DNA from: Photobacterium obscurum
Lineage (GTDB): Bacteria > Pseudomonadota > Gammaproteobacteria > Enterobacterales > Vibrionaceae
DNA: 64,000 nucleotides
Reading direction: 5' to 3'
Assembly: GCF_026191635.1 (NCBI RefSeq)
Contig: NZ_JAKRRW010000003.1
Span: 62,001 to 126,000 of the forward strand
Position numbers and translations under genes: made by a program. The notes below the pieces were generated by a model that saw only the letters and a list, made by a program, of their open reading frames with translations, was not told where the DNA came from and did not search any database. Position 1 is the stretch's first letter. The number at the start of each line of letters is the position of its first letter. Positions 1-7,621 of the stretch are shown one piece after another.

Positions 1-141
1 AAGGCTAAGGTCTCTGAGCTACGTGGTGATGTACTGTTGCAAAAAGGCGATAGTGTCGCAGCCCGCGAAGCCTATGTGAGCGCTCAGCAACTTGGCGCGT
101 CGCCTGCTCTGCAGATCAAACTTGACGATCTGGCTCAGTAA
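1..141 (+). CDS. yfgM: YfgM-like ancillary SecYEG translocon subunit (C-terminal fragment)
   Basis: The reading frame is open from the window edge to a TAA at 139-141 and encodes the last 46 residues of a protein. It reads as a TPR-like helix pair (ELRGDVLLQKGD, AAREAYVSAQQLG) ending in QIKLDDLAQ, which resembles the C-terminus of YfgM, a membrane-anchored periplasmic TPR protein that binds the SecYEG translocon and periplasmic chaperones. The next gene, bamB, starts 12 bases after the stop, and yfgM-bamB-der is a conserved gammaproteobacterial order, so position supports the call. The N-terminal transmembrane part lies outside the window. Confidence 0.75.
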   Translation, partial: KAKVSELRGDVLLQKGDSVAAREAYVSAQQLGASPALQIKLDDLAQ

Positions 142-153
142 AGGTTGATACGT

Positions 154-1311
154 ATGCAGAAGGTGTTGAAGCAAGCCGTATCCGTAGCCCTGGCCGTTGG
201 CATTCTTGCTGGTTGTGCCGGAGAGGAGGATACTATTCAGATGGCACCGTTGCCTCAGGTCGAGAGCGCTTTTGCCCCAGTGCAGAATTGGACTCAGACT
301 GTTGGTGATGGCGTCGGACACTATTTCTCTAAACTGACGCCAGCTGTGGGTTACGGCAAAATTTTTGTTGCCGACCGCAATGGTGTTGTTAAAGCATTGG
401 ATCCTGCGGACGGGAAAGTTATCTGGCAGCAGGATCTGGAAGTCGATGTGACGGCTAAGCTGGCTGGTGGTATTGCACTGTCCTACGGCAAACTGTTTAT
501 CGGCTCAGAGAATGCAGAAGTGATTGCTCTTGACGAGGAAACAGGCGAGGAAGTCTGGCGTACCACGGTTGAAGGTGAAGTGCTTGCCAAACCTCTTGTA
601 GACGAAGGCTTGGTTGTGGTTAACACCAGCCGCGGTATTCTGCAGGCGTTAGATGCCGATAGCGGTGAACCCAAGTGGCAGCTAAGCAGTGAAGTCCCAA
701 CCTTGACATTACGTGGTGACAGCTCACCGGTTGCGATTTCTGGCGGGATCTTCTGGGGGCAGGCCAACGGCCGACTGGCTGGCGCATTGATGAATAACGG
801 ACAGATGTTGTGGCAACAGCCGATTGGTTCGCCAAAAGGAGCCACTGAAATAGATCGTCTGGTTGATGTCGATGCTACTCCGGTGATTGCCGGTGATCGT
901 TTGTTTGCGATTGGCTACAACGGCAGTCTGGTTTCTATCGAGCTGCGTACGGGCCAAGCGGCCTGGAAGCGTAATTACTCGTCTGCGACAGATTTTGTAA
1001 TTGATGGTAGTCAACTATATTTAGTTACAGATAAAGATCATGTTGTTGCGGTTGATACCCGAAGCGGTACCGAGCTGTGGCAGAATCAAAATCTGGAGTA
1101 CCGTCTGTTAAGCGCGCCGACGGTCGTCAACGGCTACGTGGTGTTGGGTGACAGCGAAGGCTACCTGCACTGGCTTGATCCGAATACCGGTGATTTTGTT
1201 GCCCAGCAGCAAACTGACGGAAGCGGCATTGCGGTTCCGCCGTTGCCGGTGAGTGATGGTTATCTGGTCGTGACACGGGATGGGCGTATTAACAAAATGC
1301 AAATGCCGTAA
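154..1311 (+). CDS. bamB: Outer membrane assembly lipoprotein BamB
   Basis: BamB is a periplasmic lipoprotein of the BAM complex that folds beta-barrel proteins into the outer membrane, acting with BamA. The 385-aa product starts with a lipoprotein signal peptide ending in the lipobox LAGC, with the acylated cysteine at residue 21. The rest is a run of PQQ-like beta-propeller blades, seen as repeated 'alpha-aliphatic-ALD..DG...W' units such as VKALDPADGKVIW and VIALDEETGEEVW. Its length matches E. coli BamB (about 390 aa). I start it at ATG 154, which has an AGG nine bases upstream; a TTG at 145 is in frame but lacks a usable ribosome site. It probably shares a transcript with yfgM upstream and possibly der downstream. 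Confidence 0.95.
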   Translation: MQKVLKQAVSVALAVGILAGCAGEEDTIQMAPLPQVESAFAPVQNWTQTVGDGVGHYFSKLTPAVGYGKIFVADRNGVVKALDPADGKVIWQQDLEVDVTAKLAGGIALSYGKLFIGSENAEVIALDEETGEEVWRTTVEGEVLAKPLVDEGLVVVNTSRGILQALDADSGEPKWQLSSEVPTLTLRGDSSPVAISGGIFWGQANGRLAGALMNNGQMLWQQPIGSPKGATEIDRLVDVDATPVIAGDRLFAIGYNGSLVSIELRTGQAAWKRNYSSATDFVIDGSQLYLVTDKDHVVAVDTRSGTELWQNQNLEYRLLSAPTVVNGYVVLGDSEGYLHWLDPNTGDFVAQQQTDGSGIAVPPLPVSDGYLVVTRDGRINKMQMP

Positions 1312-1344
1312 ATAGTCGGTATAATACCCAGCATTAAATTTTGT

Positions 1345-1376
1345 CGGCTCCTGCTGTGTTATACAGTCAGGAGCCG
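1345..1376 (+). terminator. Hairpin between bamB and der
   Basis: A 9-bp perfect stem (CGGCTCCTG at 1345-1353 with CAGGAGCCG at 1368-1376), extended inside by CTG/CAG, lies 34 bases after bamB. It is followed by a mixed TTATCGTTATAT rather than a clean T run. It could be a weak terminator or a processing structure in a bamB-der transcript. Confidence 0.4.
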
Positions 1377-1492
1377 TTATCGTTATATCCATTCACTATA
1401 TTATTGTCGGATGAAGGTGGTCAAAAGGGCTGCTGGAGGCAAGAATGAATGGGGAAATAAGTCATTAAGACTATGAAAAGTAAGAGGTAGTT

Positions 1493-2980
1493 ATGATTCC
1501 TGTTGTTGCCCTTGTCGGGCGCCCGAACGTGGGTAAATCGACGTTATTCAACCGTCTTACCCGTACAAGGGATGCGCTGGTTGCAGATTTTCCTGGCCTA
1601 ACAAGGGATCGTAAATACGGTAAAGCTCAGCTCGATGAGCACGAATTTATTGTTATCGATACCGGTGGTATTGACGGTACCGAGGAAGGTGTTGAGACCA
1701 AAATGGCTGAGCAGTCACTGGCCGCTATCGAAGAAGCAGACGTTGTGCTGTTTCTGGTTGATGGCCGCGCAGGTCTGACACCGGCCGATGAGGGTATTGC
1801 CAAGCATCTTCGCAGCCGTGAGAAGCCGACTTTCCTTGTCGTTAACAAGGTTGATGGTATTGATGCCGATAGCGCATGTGCTGACTTCTGGAAGCTAGGC
1901 GTTGATGAAATGTATCAGATGGCAGCTGCTCAGAACCGTGGTGTAACGGCACTGATGGAGCGGGCACTGGCGCCGTTTGCTGAGTCTCTGCAAGAGTCTG
2001 AGGAAGAAGGCGATGAGATCGTTGATCTTGACTCGGTTGAAGACATTGAAAAAGCGAATCTGTCGGAAGCTGACGCTGAAGCGGCATATAAGCGTCTGCA
2101 AGAGCAGCCGATTAAGCTAGCAATTATCGGTCGTCCAAATGTGGGTAAATCAACCCTGACCAACCGCATTCTCGGTGAAGAGCGCGTGGTTGTTTACGAT
2201 ATGCCGGGTACGACTCGCGATTCTATCTATATTCCGATGGAACGTGATGGTCAGGAATATGTTCTGATTGATACTGCAGGTATTCGTCGCCGTAAAAATA
2301 TGCACGAAGCCGTAGAGAAGTTCTCTGTGATTCAGACGCTGAAGGCGGTTGAAGATGCTAACGTGGTATTGCTGATCATTGATGCGCGCGAAAATATCTC
2401 AGATCAGGATTTGAGCCTGCTGGGTTATGCCCTGAATGCCGGTCGTTCGCTGGTGATCGCGGTCAATAAGTGGGATGGTCTGGATAACGAAGTAAAAGAA
2501 CGCGTGAAGTCTGAACTGGACCGCCGTCTTGGTTTCGTCGACTTTGCCCGTATTCACTTTATTTCAGCATTGCACGGTACCGGTGTTGGTCACCTGTATG
2601 AGTCTGTACAGGAAGCTTACCAGTCTGCAACCAAGCGAATCAGCACTTCAATGCTGACCCGTATTATGCAGATGGCTCAGGATGATCACCAGCCACCGAT
2701 GATCCGTGGCCGTCGTGTGAAACTGAAATATGCGCATGCTGGTGGTTATAACCCGCCAATCGTAGTTGTGCATGGTAACTTGGTTAATGAACTTCCGGGC
2801 TCTTACAAGCGTTACCTGATGAACTATTACCGTAAATCTCTGGAAATGATGGGTACGCCGATCCGTATTCAGTTCCAGAGCAGTGAAAACCCGTTTGAAA
2901 CGAAGAAGCAGAAGCTGACCGTTTCCCAGGAACGTCAGCGCAAACGCCTGACAAGCGCGATTAAAAACCGCGATAAGTAA
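1493..2980 (+). CDS. der: Ribosome-associated double GTPase Der (EngA)
   Basis: Der is an essential GTPase that acts in maturation of the 50S ribosomal subunit. The 495-aa protein carries two consecutive G domains, each with a GRPNVGKS P-loop (residues 9-16 and 213-220), a DTGG or DTAG G3 motif, and a G4 motif (NKVD, NKWD). A C-terminal KH-like domain with a basic tail follows ([15 protein letters not shown]). Between the G domains lies the usual acidic linker rich in E and D (about residues 165-195). Length is typical for the gammaproteobacterial form. The start at ATG 1493 has an AGAGGTAG ribosome site. A strong terminator follows directly, so der is probably the last gene of its transcript. 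Confidence 0.97.
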   Translation: MIPVVALVGRPNVGKSTLFNRLTRTRDALVADFPGLTRDRKYGKAQLDEHEFIVIDTGGIDGTEEGVETKMAEQSLAAIEEADVVLFLVDGRAGLTPADEGIAKHLRSREKPTFLVVNKVDGIDADSACADFWKLGVDEMYQMAAAQNRGVTALMERALAPFAESLQESEEEGDEIVDLDSVEDIEKANLSEADAEAAYKRLQEQPIKLAIIGRPNVGKSTLTNRILGEERVVVYDMPGTTRDSIYIPMERDGQEYVLIDTAGIRRRKNMHEAVEKFSVIQTLKAVEDANVVLLIIDARENISDQDLSLLGYALNAGRSLVIAVNKWDGLDNEVKERVKSELDRRLGFVDFARIHFISALHGTGVGHLYESVQEAYQSATKRISTSMLTRIMQMAQDDHQPPMIRGRRVKLKYAHAGGYNPPIVVVHGNLVNELPGSYKRYLMNYYRKSLEMMGTPIRIQFQSSENPFETKKQKLTVSQERQRKRLTSAIKNRDK

Positions 2981-3015
2981 TCGTTTTGTCAGATAATATC
3001 GCTTAGTAGCGAGAT

Positions 3016-3046
3016 AAAAACCCAGCCACTGGCTGGGTTTTTTTAT
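3016..3046 (+). terminator. Rho-independent terminator after der
   Basis: Stem AAAAACCCAGCC / GGCTGGGTTTTT around a short loop, followed by a run of T, 35 bases after the der stop codon. The A-rich 5' side could make it work in both directions. Confidence 0.9.
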
Positions 3047-3121
3047 ATCTGCTCGCATGAGTATTCCGAGGGAGATGGTTCGTTTGAGCCTGTTAATTGG
3101 TATAAAATACGGCCATCGTTG

Positions 3122-3165
3122 TTATACCAATTCCACTGATTAGGTAATTAGTGAATTTGGTATTA
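3122..3165. repeat. Short inverted repeat of the TTGGTAT-ended family, upstream of the alaX-like gene
   Basis: Two imperfect inverted copies, each starting ATACCAA and running through (T/A)T(C/T)CACT(A/G)ATTA, face each other across three bases. Each half matches the terminal repeats of the 269-bp element at 42838-43106. A further loose TTGGTAT half lies at 3098-3104. It looks like a MITE with its interior deleted, leaving a 44-bp hairpin in the leader of the gene at 3183. The ribosome site TAAGGA lies just after it. Confidence 0.7.
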
Positions 3166-3182
3166 ATCCATAAGGAAATAAG

Positions 3183-4061
3183 ATGTCAGGTGTTACCCCT
3201 ACTCAAGTGCTATTTACCGAGCAACAATGGCAGGTATTGGCTGATCTTCAGTTATGTGCTCTAGCCAAAGAGGGCGGTAGTTGGCTGGTAACCAATCAGA
3301 CCCCTTTCCATCCTGTCAGTCATATCTGGCCGGATCATCCCGCCGATCGCGGTGTGATTAAGGTCGATGGTAGCCAATATCCGGTTACCGGTTGCTTTAC
3401 TGGCGCGGTTGAACTGGCAACGAATGAGCTGCACGTAGACACGGATATCCCGGTAAAACGTGATGAACCGGGTTGGGTGTTTGTTGTCGTACATTATATC
3501 GAGCAGGAACTGGCTCTATCGACAGGCTGTCAGGTAGAACTGATTGTCGATAAGATCTATCAGCAGGCGTTAAGTCGTGGTCACAGCGGTGGTCACCTCT
3601 CTTCATTGGCGCTGAACAAGGTACTGCACCATGATTTTTGGCGCAAAGATGCCTCACGCAAAGATGAGATGGGGCATTATGACTTTCACAGATATGCTCA
3701 GATCAAAAGCCGGGTGTCTGAAGACTGTAGCACCGATACCTACCGCCTGGGCAAAACACTGCGCAAGCGCGGCTTGAACAGCGCCGACTTATTGCTGCGA
3801 CTGGATGAGGTTGCCGATAGGGTAAACCAGCAACTTGAGCGATGGCGTCAGGCTGGCGCGGCGGTGACAATGCATCGTGAGGGCACGGCACTAACCGATT
3901 CCCGTTATTGGCAGTGTGATCTCGCAGAAGGGCCGCTGATTGAGATCCCCTGCGGCGGCACGCATATTCAGTCTTTGGCTGATTACACCCAATTGAGTGT
4001 TGAATTTCAGTTGGTCAGCGAGCAAGAATTGGTAATGGTCACAAAAACCATCTCCAAGTAG
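3183..4061 (+). CDS. AlaX-like metal-dependent tRNA-editing hydrolase
   Basis: The 292-aa protein resembles free-standing relatives of the editing domain of alanyl-tRNA synthetase, which remove wrongly attached amino acids from tRNA in the cytoplasm. The four expected metal ligands are visible: H134-x3-H138 in RGHSGGHLSSLALN and C257-x3-H261 in the segment PCGGTH. An N-terminal beta-barrel-like part (about residues 30-115) precedes the catalytic SAD-like domain, as in the longer AlaX class. The ribosome site TAAGGA supports ATG 3183. The gene is a single transcription unit between two terminators. The natural substrate (Ser-, Gly- or another mischarged tRNA) cannot be read from the sequence, and some members of this family act on small molecules. 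Confidence 0.75.
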   Translation: MSGVTPTQVLFTEQQWQVLADLQLCALAKEGGSWLVTNQTPFHPVSHIWPDHPADRGVIKVDGSQYPVTGCFTGAVELATNELHVDTDIPVKRDEPGWVFVVVHYIEQELALSTGCQVELIVDKIYQQALSRGHSGGHLSSLALNKVLHHDFWRKDASRKDEMGHYDFHRYAQIKSRVSEDCSTDTYRLGKTLRKRGLNSADLLLRLDEVADRVNQQLERWRQAGAAVTMHREGTALTDSRYWQCDLAEGPLIEIPCGGTHIQSLADYTQLSVEFQLVSEQELVMVTKTISK

Positions 4062-4080
4062 AGAGCGAAAGTTATCACTC

Positions 4081-4111
4081 AAAAAAATCGCCATCATGGC
4101 GATTTTTTTGT
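4081..4111 (+). terminator. Terminator after the alaX-like gene
   Basis: A near-symmetric stem AAAAAATCGCCAT / ATGGCGATTTTTTT with a short loop, 20 bases after the stop codon. A runs and T runs on both sides would let it also stop transcription of the minus-strand lacI-type gene. The rest of the stretch up to 4371 holds nothing I can identify. Confidence 0.9.
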
Positions 4112-4371
4112 ATCTGTTGTTGCTGGTAATACAGCTACGATGGCTTTCGGCATGGCGACAGTAAGCCCTGTCCCTAAGCAGAAAAGGAGGCAGAGCAAGT
4201 GCTAGGAGGTGAGTCAGTTCGGATTTATATATCGCTTGATCTTTCTCTATATCACGGAAGCATTGAAGTTATATCCTGCTTAAAATCCAAATACAGAATA
4301 TGTAACTTATGCTTTCGGGATGTGTATTGATAAATGTTCTTTTGATACCAGATCGCTGATCACGATGGTTT

Positions 4372-5364
4372 TTAAAGTTGATCAACAGATTCTCGTATGA
4401 TCAAGCTACCTGAAAATAACTCGACGGGGCTGATCTTTTTAGCTTCAATCAAAGCAAGTGCTTGTTCAACAGCTGCTTTTGCCATGGCTTCCACCGGAAG
4501 CATGATCGTCGAGAGGCTGGGCACTAAAAATGCCCCGGCAGGATCATTATCTATGCTGATCACCGAAACATCTCCCGGTACTTTCAGTCCGGCTTCGAAC
4601 AGGGCTCGAATTGCTCCCATCGCCATATTGTCATTGGCGGCGAACAGGGCAGTGAAGTGCTGTTTGCTGTCTAGCAGTGCCTGGCAGGCATGATAACCGC
4701 TTTGGATAAAATAGTTGCCGTGATATACCCCGCAATGGCTTAGCTGATGTTGTGCCAAGGTATCGTTGAAGCCGCGAAGCCGTATGCCGGAGTTAGTTGA
4801 ATTGTCAGGTCCGGTAATGCAGGCAACTTGCTTGTGGCCCTGGCTGAGCAAAAAAGCGGTAGCATCACAGGCTGCCTGATATTGATTGAAGCATATACAG
4901 CGGGACTCGAAGTTTTCGACCATCTGGTTAATGGCAATTAATGGCACCGGGAGTGTTCTCATCAGCTGTGCCAGCTGCTCAGTTGATAATTGCCGAGTGT
5001 AGATAACTATCGCATCGACCTTTCGTTCAACCAGGCTGTGAATGGCTTGGAGCTCAGACTCCTCGCTATGACCACCATCCATGATAAGTAACTGTTTACC
5101 GGCATCTGCTGCTGTTTCCGATGCCTGACGCATCAAACTGCTGAAATAGGCGCCTTCAAATGCGGAAACCACTAGTCCGATGGTATTGGTGCAATTGGTT
5201 GCCAATGCTCGAGCTAAACTATTTGGCTTATAACCAAGTGTCTCCATGGCCTGGTATACGGCGTCTGCGGTAGATTTCTTGACTTGTCCGGTATTGTTGA
5301 GCACACGGGATACCGTGGCCTTAGATACGCCGGCAAGTTTACATACGTCGTTAATGGTTGCCAT
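4372..5364 (-). CDS. LacI-family transcriptional regulator (AscG-like)
   Basis: A 330-aa repressor with an N-terminal LacI helix-turn-helix (ATINDVCKLAGVSKATVSRVLN, residues 2-23), the hinge YKPNSLARAL, and a periplasmic-binding-protein-like sugar-sensing core (TIGLVV, FAANDNMAMGA, SVISIDNDPAG). Overall pattern is closest, from memory, to AscG/GalR-type regulators of beta-glucoside genes. I start it at ATG 5364 because the motif ATIND is the family N-terminus; an upstream start at 5394 would add ten unusual residues. It lies directly downstream of a phospho-beta-glycosidase gene on the same strand, and the palindrome upstream of that gene is the obvious candidate operator. The inducer is probably a phosphorylated beta-glucoside, which is an inference. 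Confidence 0.85.
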   Translation of the reverse strand: MATINDVCKLAGVSKATVSRVLNNTGQVKKSTADAVYQAMETLGYKPNSLARALATNCTNTIGLVVSAFEGAYFSSLMRQASETAADAGKQLLIMDGGHSEESELQAIHSLVERKVDAIVIYTRQLSTEQLAQLMRTLPVPLIAINQMVENFESRCICFNQYQAACDATAFLLSQGHKQVACITGPDNSTNSGIRLRGFNDTLAQHQLSHCGVYHGNYFIQSGYHACQALLDSKQHFTALFAANDNMAMGAIRALFEAGLKVPGDVSVISIDNDPAGAFLVPSLSTIMLPVEAMAKAAVEQALALIEAKKISPVELFSGSLIIRESVDQL

Positions 5365-5407
5365 TGGTATATTGGTTCCTGAAGCTGATAACAAACTAAA
5401 TAAGAAA

Positions 5408-5444
5408 ATGCCCGAGCAATCCCCGGGGGGATATTGTCGGGCAT
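5408..5444 (-). terminator. Hairpin between the phospho-beta-glycosidase and its regulator
   Basis: Stem ATGCCCGA / TCGGGCAT (5408-5415 and 5437-5444) with an inner ATCCCC/GGGGAT stem. Read on the minus strand it is followed by TTTTCTTA. It probably ends or attenuates the glycosidase transcript before the regulator gene. Confidence 0.65.
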
Positions 5445-5477
5445 GATCGTATACTGGATCAACTGTTTCGGAGGCTC

Positions 5478-6914
5478 TTAGCGGATCGCACCGTTCGAGC
5501 TGATCACCCCTTGGTACCAGTAGAATGATTTCTTGCGTTTGCGGGCCAAATCGTTGTCACGGTCAATATAGACGAAACCGTATTGCTTCTGGTAGCCATT
5601 GAGCCAGCTGAGCAGGTCGATGAAAGACCAAGGATAGTAGCCACGGACATTGATACCTTGTTCTATAGCAGATGCTGCAGCATCAATATGGCCGGATAGG
5701 TAATCAATGCGCGGGTCATCGACGATCTCACCATCGACGATCGGATCCTTGGCTCCGAGTCCGTTTTCGGTAATGTAGAACGGAATATCACCATAGCGAT
5801 CTTTCAGGCGCATCATCCCGACGCAAAGCCCTTCCGGGTAAATCTCCCAGTCCCAGTCGGTATAGGTTGATTCCGGGTTGCGGACGAACTTGAAAAGCCC
5901 TTTGAAACCAAATTCTTTCCCTGAGCCTTTTTCACCTGTGGTGTTAATTTGGGTGTTATCGACATCGGGGTTGGCGGCAATCCACTCGCGCTTATAGTAG
6001 TTCACCCCGATAAAGTCACAGATATTTTCTTTGAGAAGGTCTTCATCCTCGGGGGCAAATTCAGGCACACCCCAAGTGAGTTGTGCCATGTTGAGGATAT
6101 GGGCAGGGTACTCGCCTTTGAGTACCGGATCATAGAGCCAGTGGGTCAACAGATCGTCGGCCATTTTGCATGCGGCAATATCTGCCGGACTGTCGGTAAT
6201 GGGATCGTGTGGCTGCATGACATTAACAAAGCCGATTTGGCCACCTGCCGGAATTCGGTTCTCTGCCTGATAGTCACGGAATGCCTTTACGGCTTTGGCG
6301 TGGGCGATAAATACATGGTGGCAAGCCTGAATCCCGCGTTTCGGGTTACGTAGGCCAGGAGGATGGGCACCGGTAAAGTAGCCCATTCCGATGAAAATCA
6401 GGGTTTCATTGAAGGTTGACCACAGCTCGACGCGGTCGCCGAACTTTTCATAACACAAACGGGCGTATTGCTCGAAAGCATCGACAGTTTCCCGAGACTC
6501 CCATCCGCCGATATCTTGTAGAGCCTGAGGTAAATCCCAATGGTATAGCGTGATCATGGGTTTGATACCGTACTTGAGCAGTTCGTCAATCAGATCGCTG
6601 TAGAATTGGATACCGGCAGCATTGGCGGTTCCGCGTCCTTCTGGCAACAGTCGCGGCCAGCTGATTGAAAAACGATAGCTTTGCAATCCGGCTTCTGCCA
6701 TTAGCGCGACATCTTCTTTGAACCGGTGATAGTGATCGGCTGCAATATCCCCATTGGTACCTTCGTGTGTAGTACCCGGCTGGTGGGAGAAGACATCCCA
6801 AATTGATGGCCCCTTGCCATCGGCATCATGGCCGCCTTCTACCTGATAGGCCGCAGATGCCGCTCCCCATAAGAAGTCGCTTGGAAAGGTGCTTGTCTTG
6901 TTGTCGCTCATCAT
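5478..6914 (-). CDS. Glycoside hydrolase family 1, probable 6-phospho-beta-glucosidase or -galactosidase
   Basis: A 478-aa cytoplasmic GH1 enzyme that hydrolyses beta-glycosides by a retaining mechanism. The N-terminal signature FLWGAASAAYQVEG is at residues 14-27, the acid/base is E170 in TFNE, and the nucleophile is E383 in ITENG. In the C-terminal loop S436, K443 and Y445 are spaced exactly like the phosphate-binding Ser-Lys-Tyr of LacG-type phospho-beta-galactosidases (SWxNGYxKxY), so the substrate is likely phosphorylated. That normally implies uptake through a PTS, yet no PTS gene is in the window. Start ATG 6914 has AAAGG ten bases upstream; ATG 6911 is also possible. It is followed by a LacI-type gene, and a 47-bp palindrome lies upstream. 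Confidence 0.88.
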   Translation of the reverse strand: MMSDNKTSTFPSDFLWGAASAAYQVEGGHDADGKGPSIWDVFSHQPGTTHEGTNGDIAADHYHRFKEDVALMAEAGLQSYRFSISWPRLLPEGRGTANAAGIQFYSDLIDELLKYGIKPMITLYHWDLPQALQDIGGWESRETVDAFEQYARLCYEKFGDRVELWSTFNETLIFIGMGYFTGAHPPGLRNPKRGIQACHHVFIAHAKAVKAFRDYQAENRIPAGGQIGFVNVMQPHDPITDSPADIAACKMADDLLTHWLYDPVLKGEYPAHILNMAQLTWGVPEFAPEDEDLLKENICDFIGVNYYKREWIAANPDVDNTQINTTGEKGSGKEFGFKGLFKFVRNPESTYTDWDWEIYPEGLCVGMMRLKDRYGDIPFYITENGLGAKDPIVDGEIVDDPRIDYLSGHIDAAASAIEQGINVRGYYPWSFIDLLSWLNGYQKQYGFVYIDRDNDLARKRKKSFYWYQGVISSNGAIR

Positions 6915-6959
6915 GGCTGGATTACCTTTAGGTCAGTGAACAGAGAACACGAGCACTGT

Positions 6960-7006
6960 AAGTTAAAAATGAAACCGGTTACAGTAACCGGTTTCATTTT
7001 TAACTT
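6960..7006. promoter_or_regulatory. 47-bp perfect palindrome, probable LacI-family operator for the GH1 gene
   Basis: Arms 6960-6982 and 6984-7006 are perfect reverse complements around a single A at 6983. Each arm contains TGAAACCGGTTAC, whose core AACCGGTT is itself palindromic, so the site offers two overlapping LacI-type half-operators. The core TGAAACCGGTT matches the AscG operator as I recall it (TGAAACCGGTTTCA). It sits 46 bases upstream of the GH1 start codon on the minus strand and 204 bases before yfgJ on the plus strand. I saw no second copy near the regulator gene itself. Confidence 0.75.
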
Positions 7007-7209
7007 GTTGTGTGATCGAGGTCGCAAGCAAGTCTGATCTGAGACGGATCAAAGGATCCTGAGATGAGCGGCATTTTTCGTTGCGCTCACGTATATAATC
7101 ACCGATGATTTCTGAGACCAACTTAGCTTTCATCAAGTAGTCGCGATAGAAAAAGTATCTGAGCAGATTGGTTTTCTATCGATATTTGAATTACTGAGAG
7201 GGAATAACG

Positions 7210-7434
7210 ATGAGCGACAATATTTGCCCTGATTGCCAGTGCGAACTGAGCTGGAAGGAAAACCGATATTACTGTGAAAGCTGCCAGCATCCGGTCAATA
7301 AGCGGGCGTTTTGTCCAGACTGTGATGCAGAGCTTGAGAAACTGCAGGCCTGCGGCTCAGCCAGCTATTTTTGTAATAGCTGTAATGAGCTGAAGTCGAA
7401 GTCCCGGGTTAAGGTAGTGTTTGAAAAGGCTTAA
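7210..7434 (+). CDS. yfgJ: YfgJ-like small zinc-ribbon protein
   Basis: A 74-aa protein made almost wholly of two zinc ribbons: CPDCQCEL...YYCESC, then FCPDCDAEL...YFCNSC, with paired CxxC knuckles. The pattern and length match E. coli YfgJ (CPQC, CRSC, CPDC, then ACG..DYFC), a conserved protein without an assigned function. In E. coli yfgJ lies beside der, and here it is separated from der by the 3-7 kb accessory insert, which supports both the identity and the idea that the insert broke an older order. GAGAGGGA provides a good ribosome site before ATG 7210. Zinc binding is inferred from the cysteines. Confidence 0.88.
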   Translation: MSDNICPDCQCELSWKENRYYCESCQHPVNKRAFCPDCDAELEKLQACGSASYFCNSCNELKSKSRVKVVFEKA

Positions 7435-7571
7435 TTATATTTGCCAGTACTGGTGATAAACGGTATCTCCAGTATTGGTTTATCTTCCCTTTTTAGCCTT
7501 CTCTGGCTTAATCAGCTAAGCAAGCTAATACTTAACAGTGGTAAATCGGGGGCAATCACGCTAATCTTTAG

Positions 7572-7586
7572 TGATAATAATTATCA
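7572..7586. promoter_or_regulatory. Fur box upstream of the ABC double-ATPase gene
   Basis: TGATAATAATTATCA is a perfect 7-1-7 inverted repeat and matches the Fur core TGATAATnATTATCA without a mismatch. It lies 36 bases before the start codon at 7622, where Fur-Fe2+ binding would block transcription. No other site of this quality was noticed in the window. Confidence 0.85.
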
Positions 7587-7621
7587 TTACGGTATCGTGT
7601 TCACTAATAGGGATTATTGGT

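Noticed and set aside
2648..3058. A 136-aa minus-strand open frame over the 3' end of der
   Set aside because: Shadow of der codons; it also reads through the der terminator.
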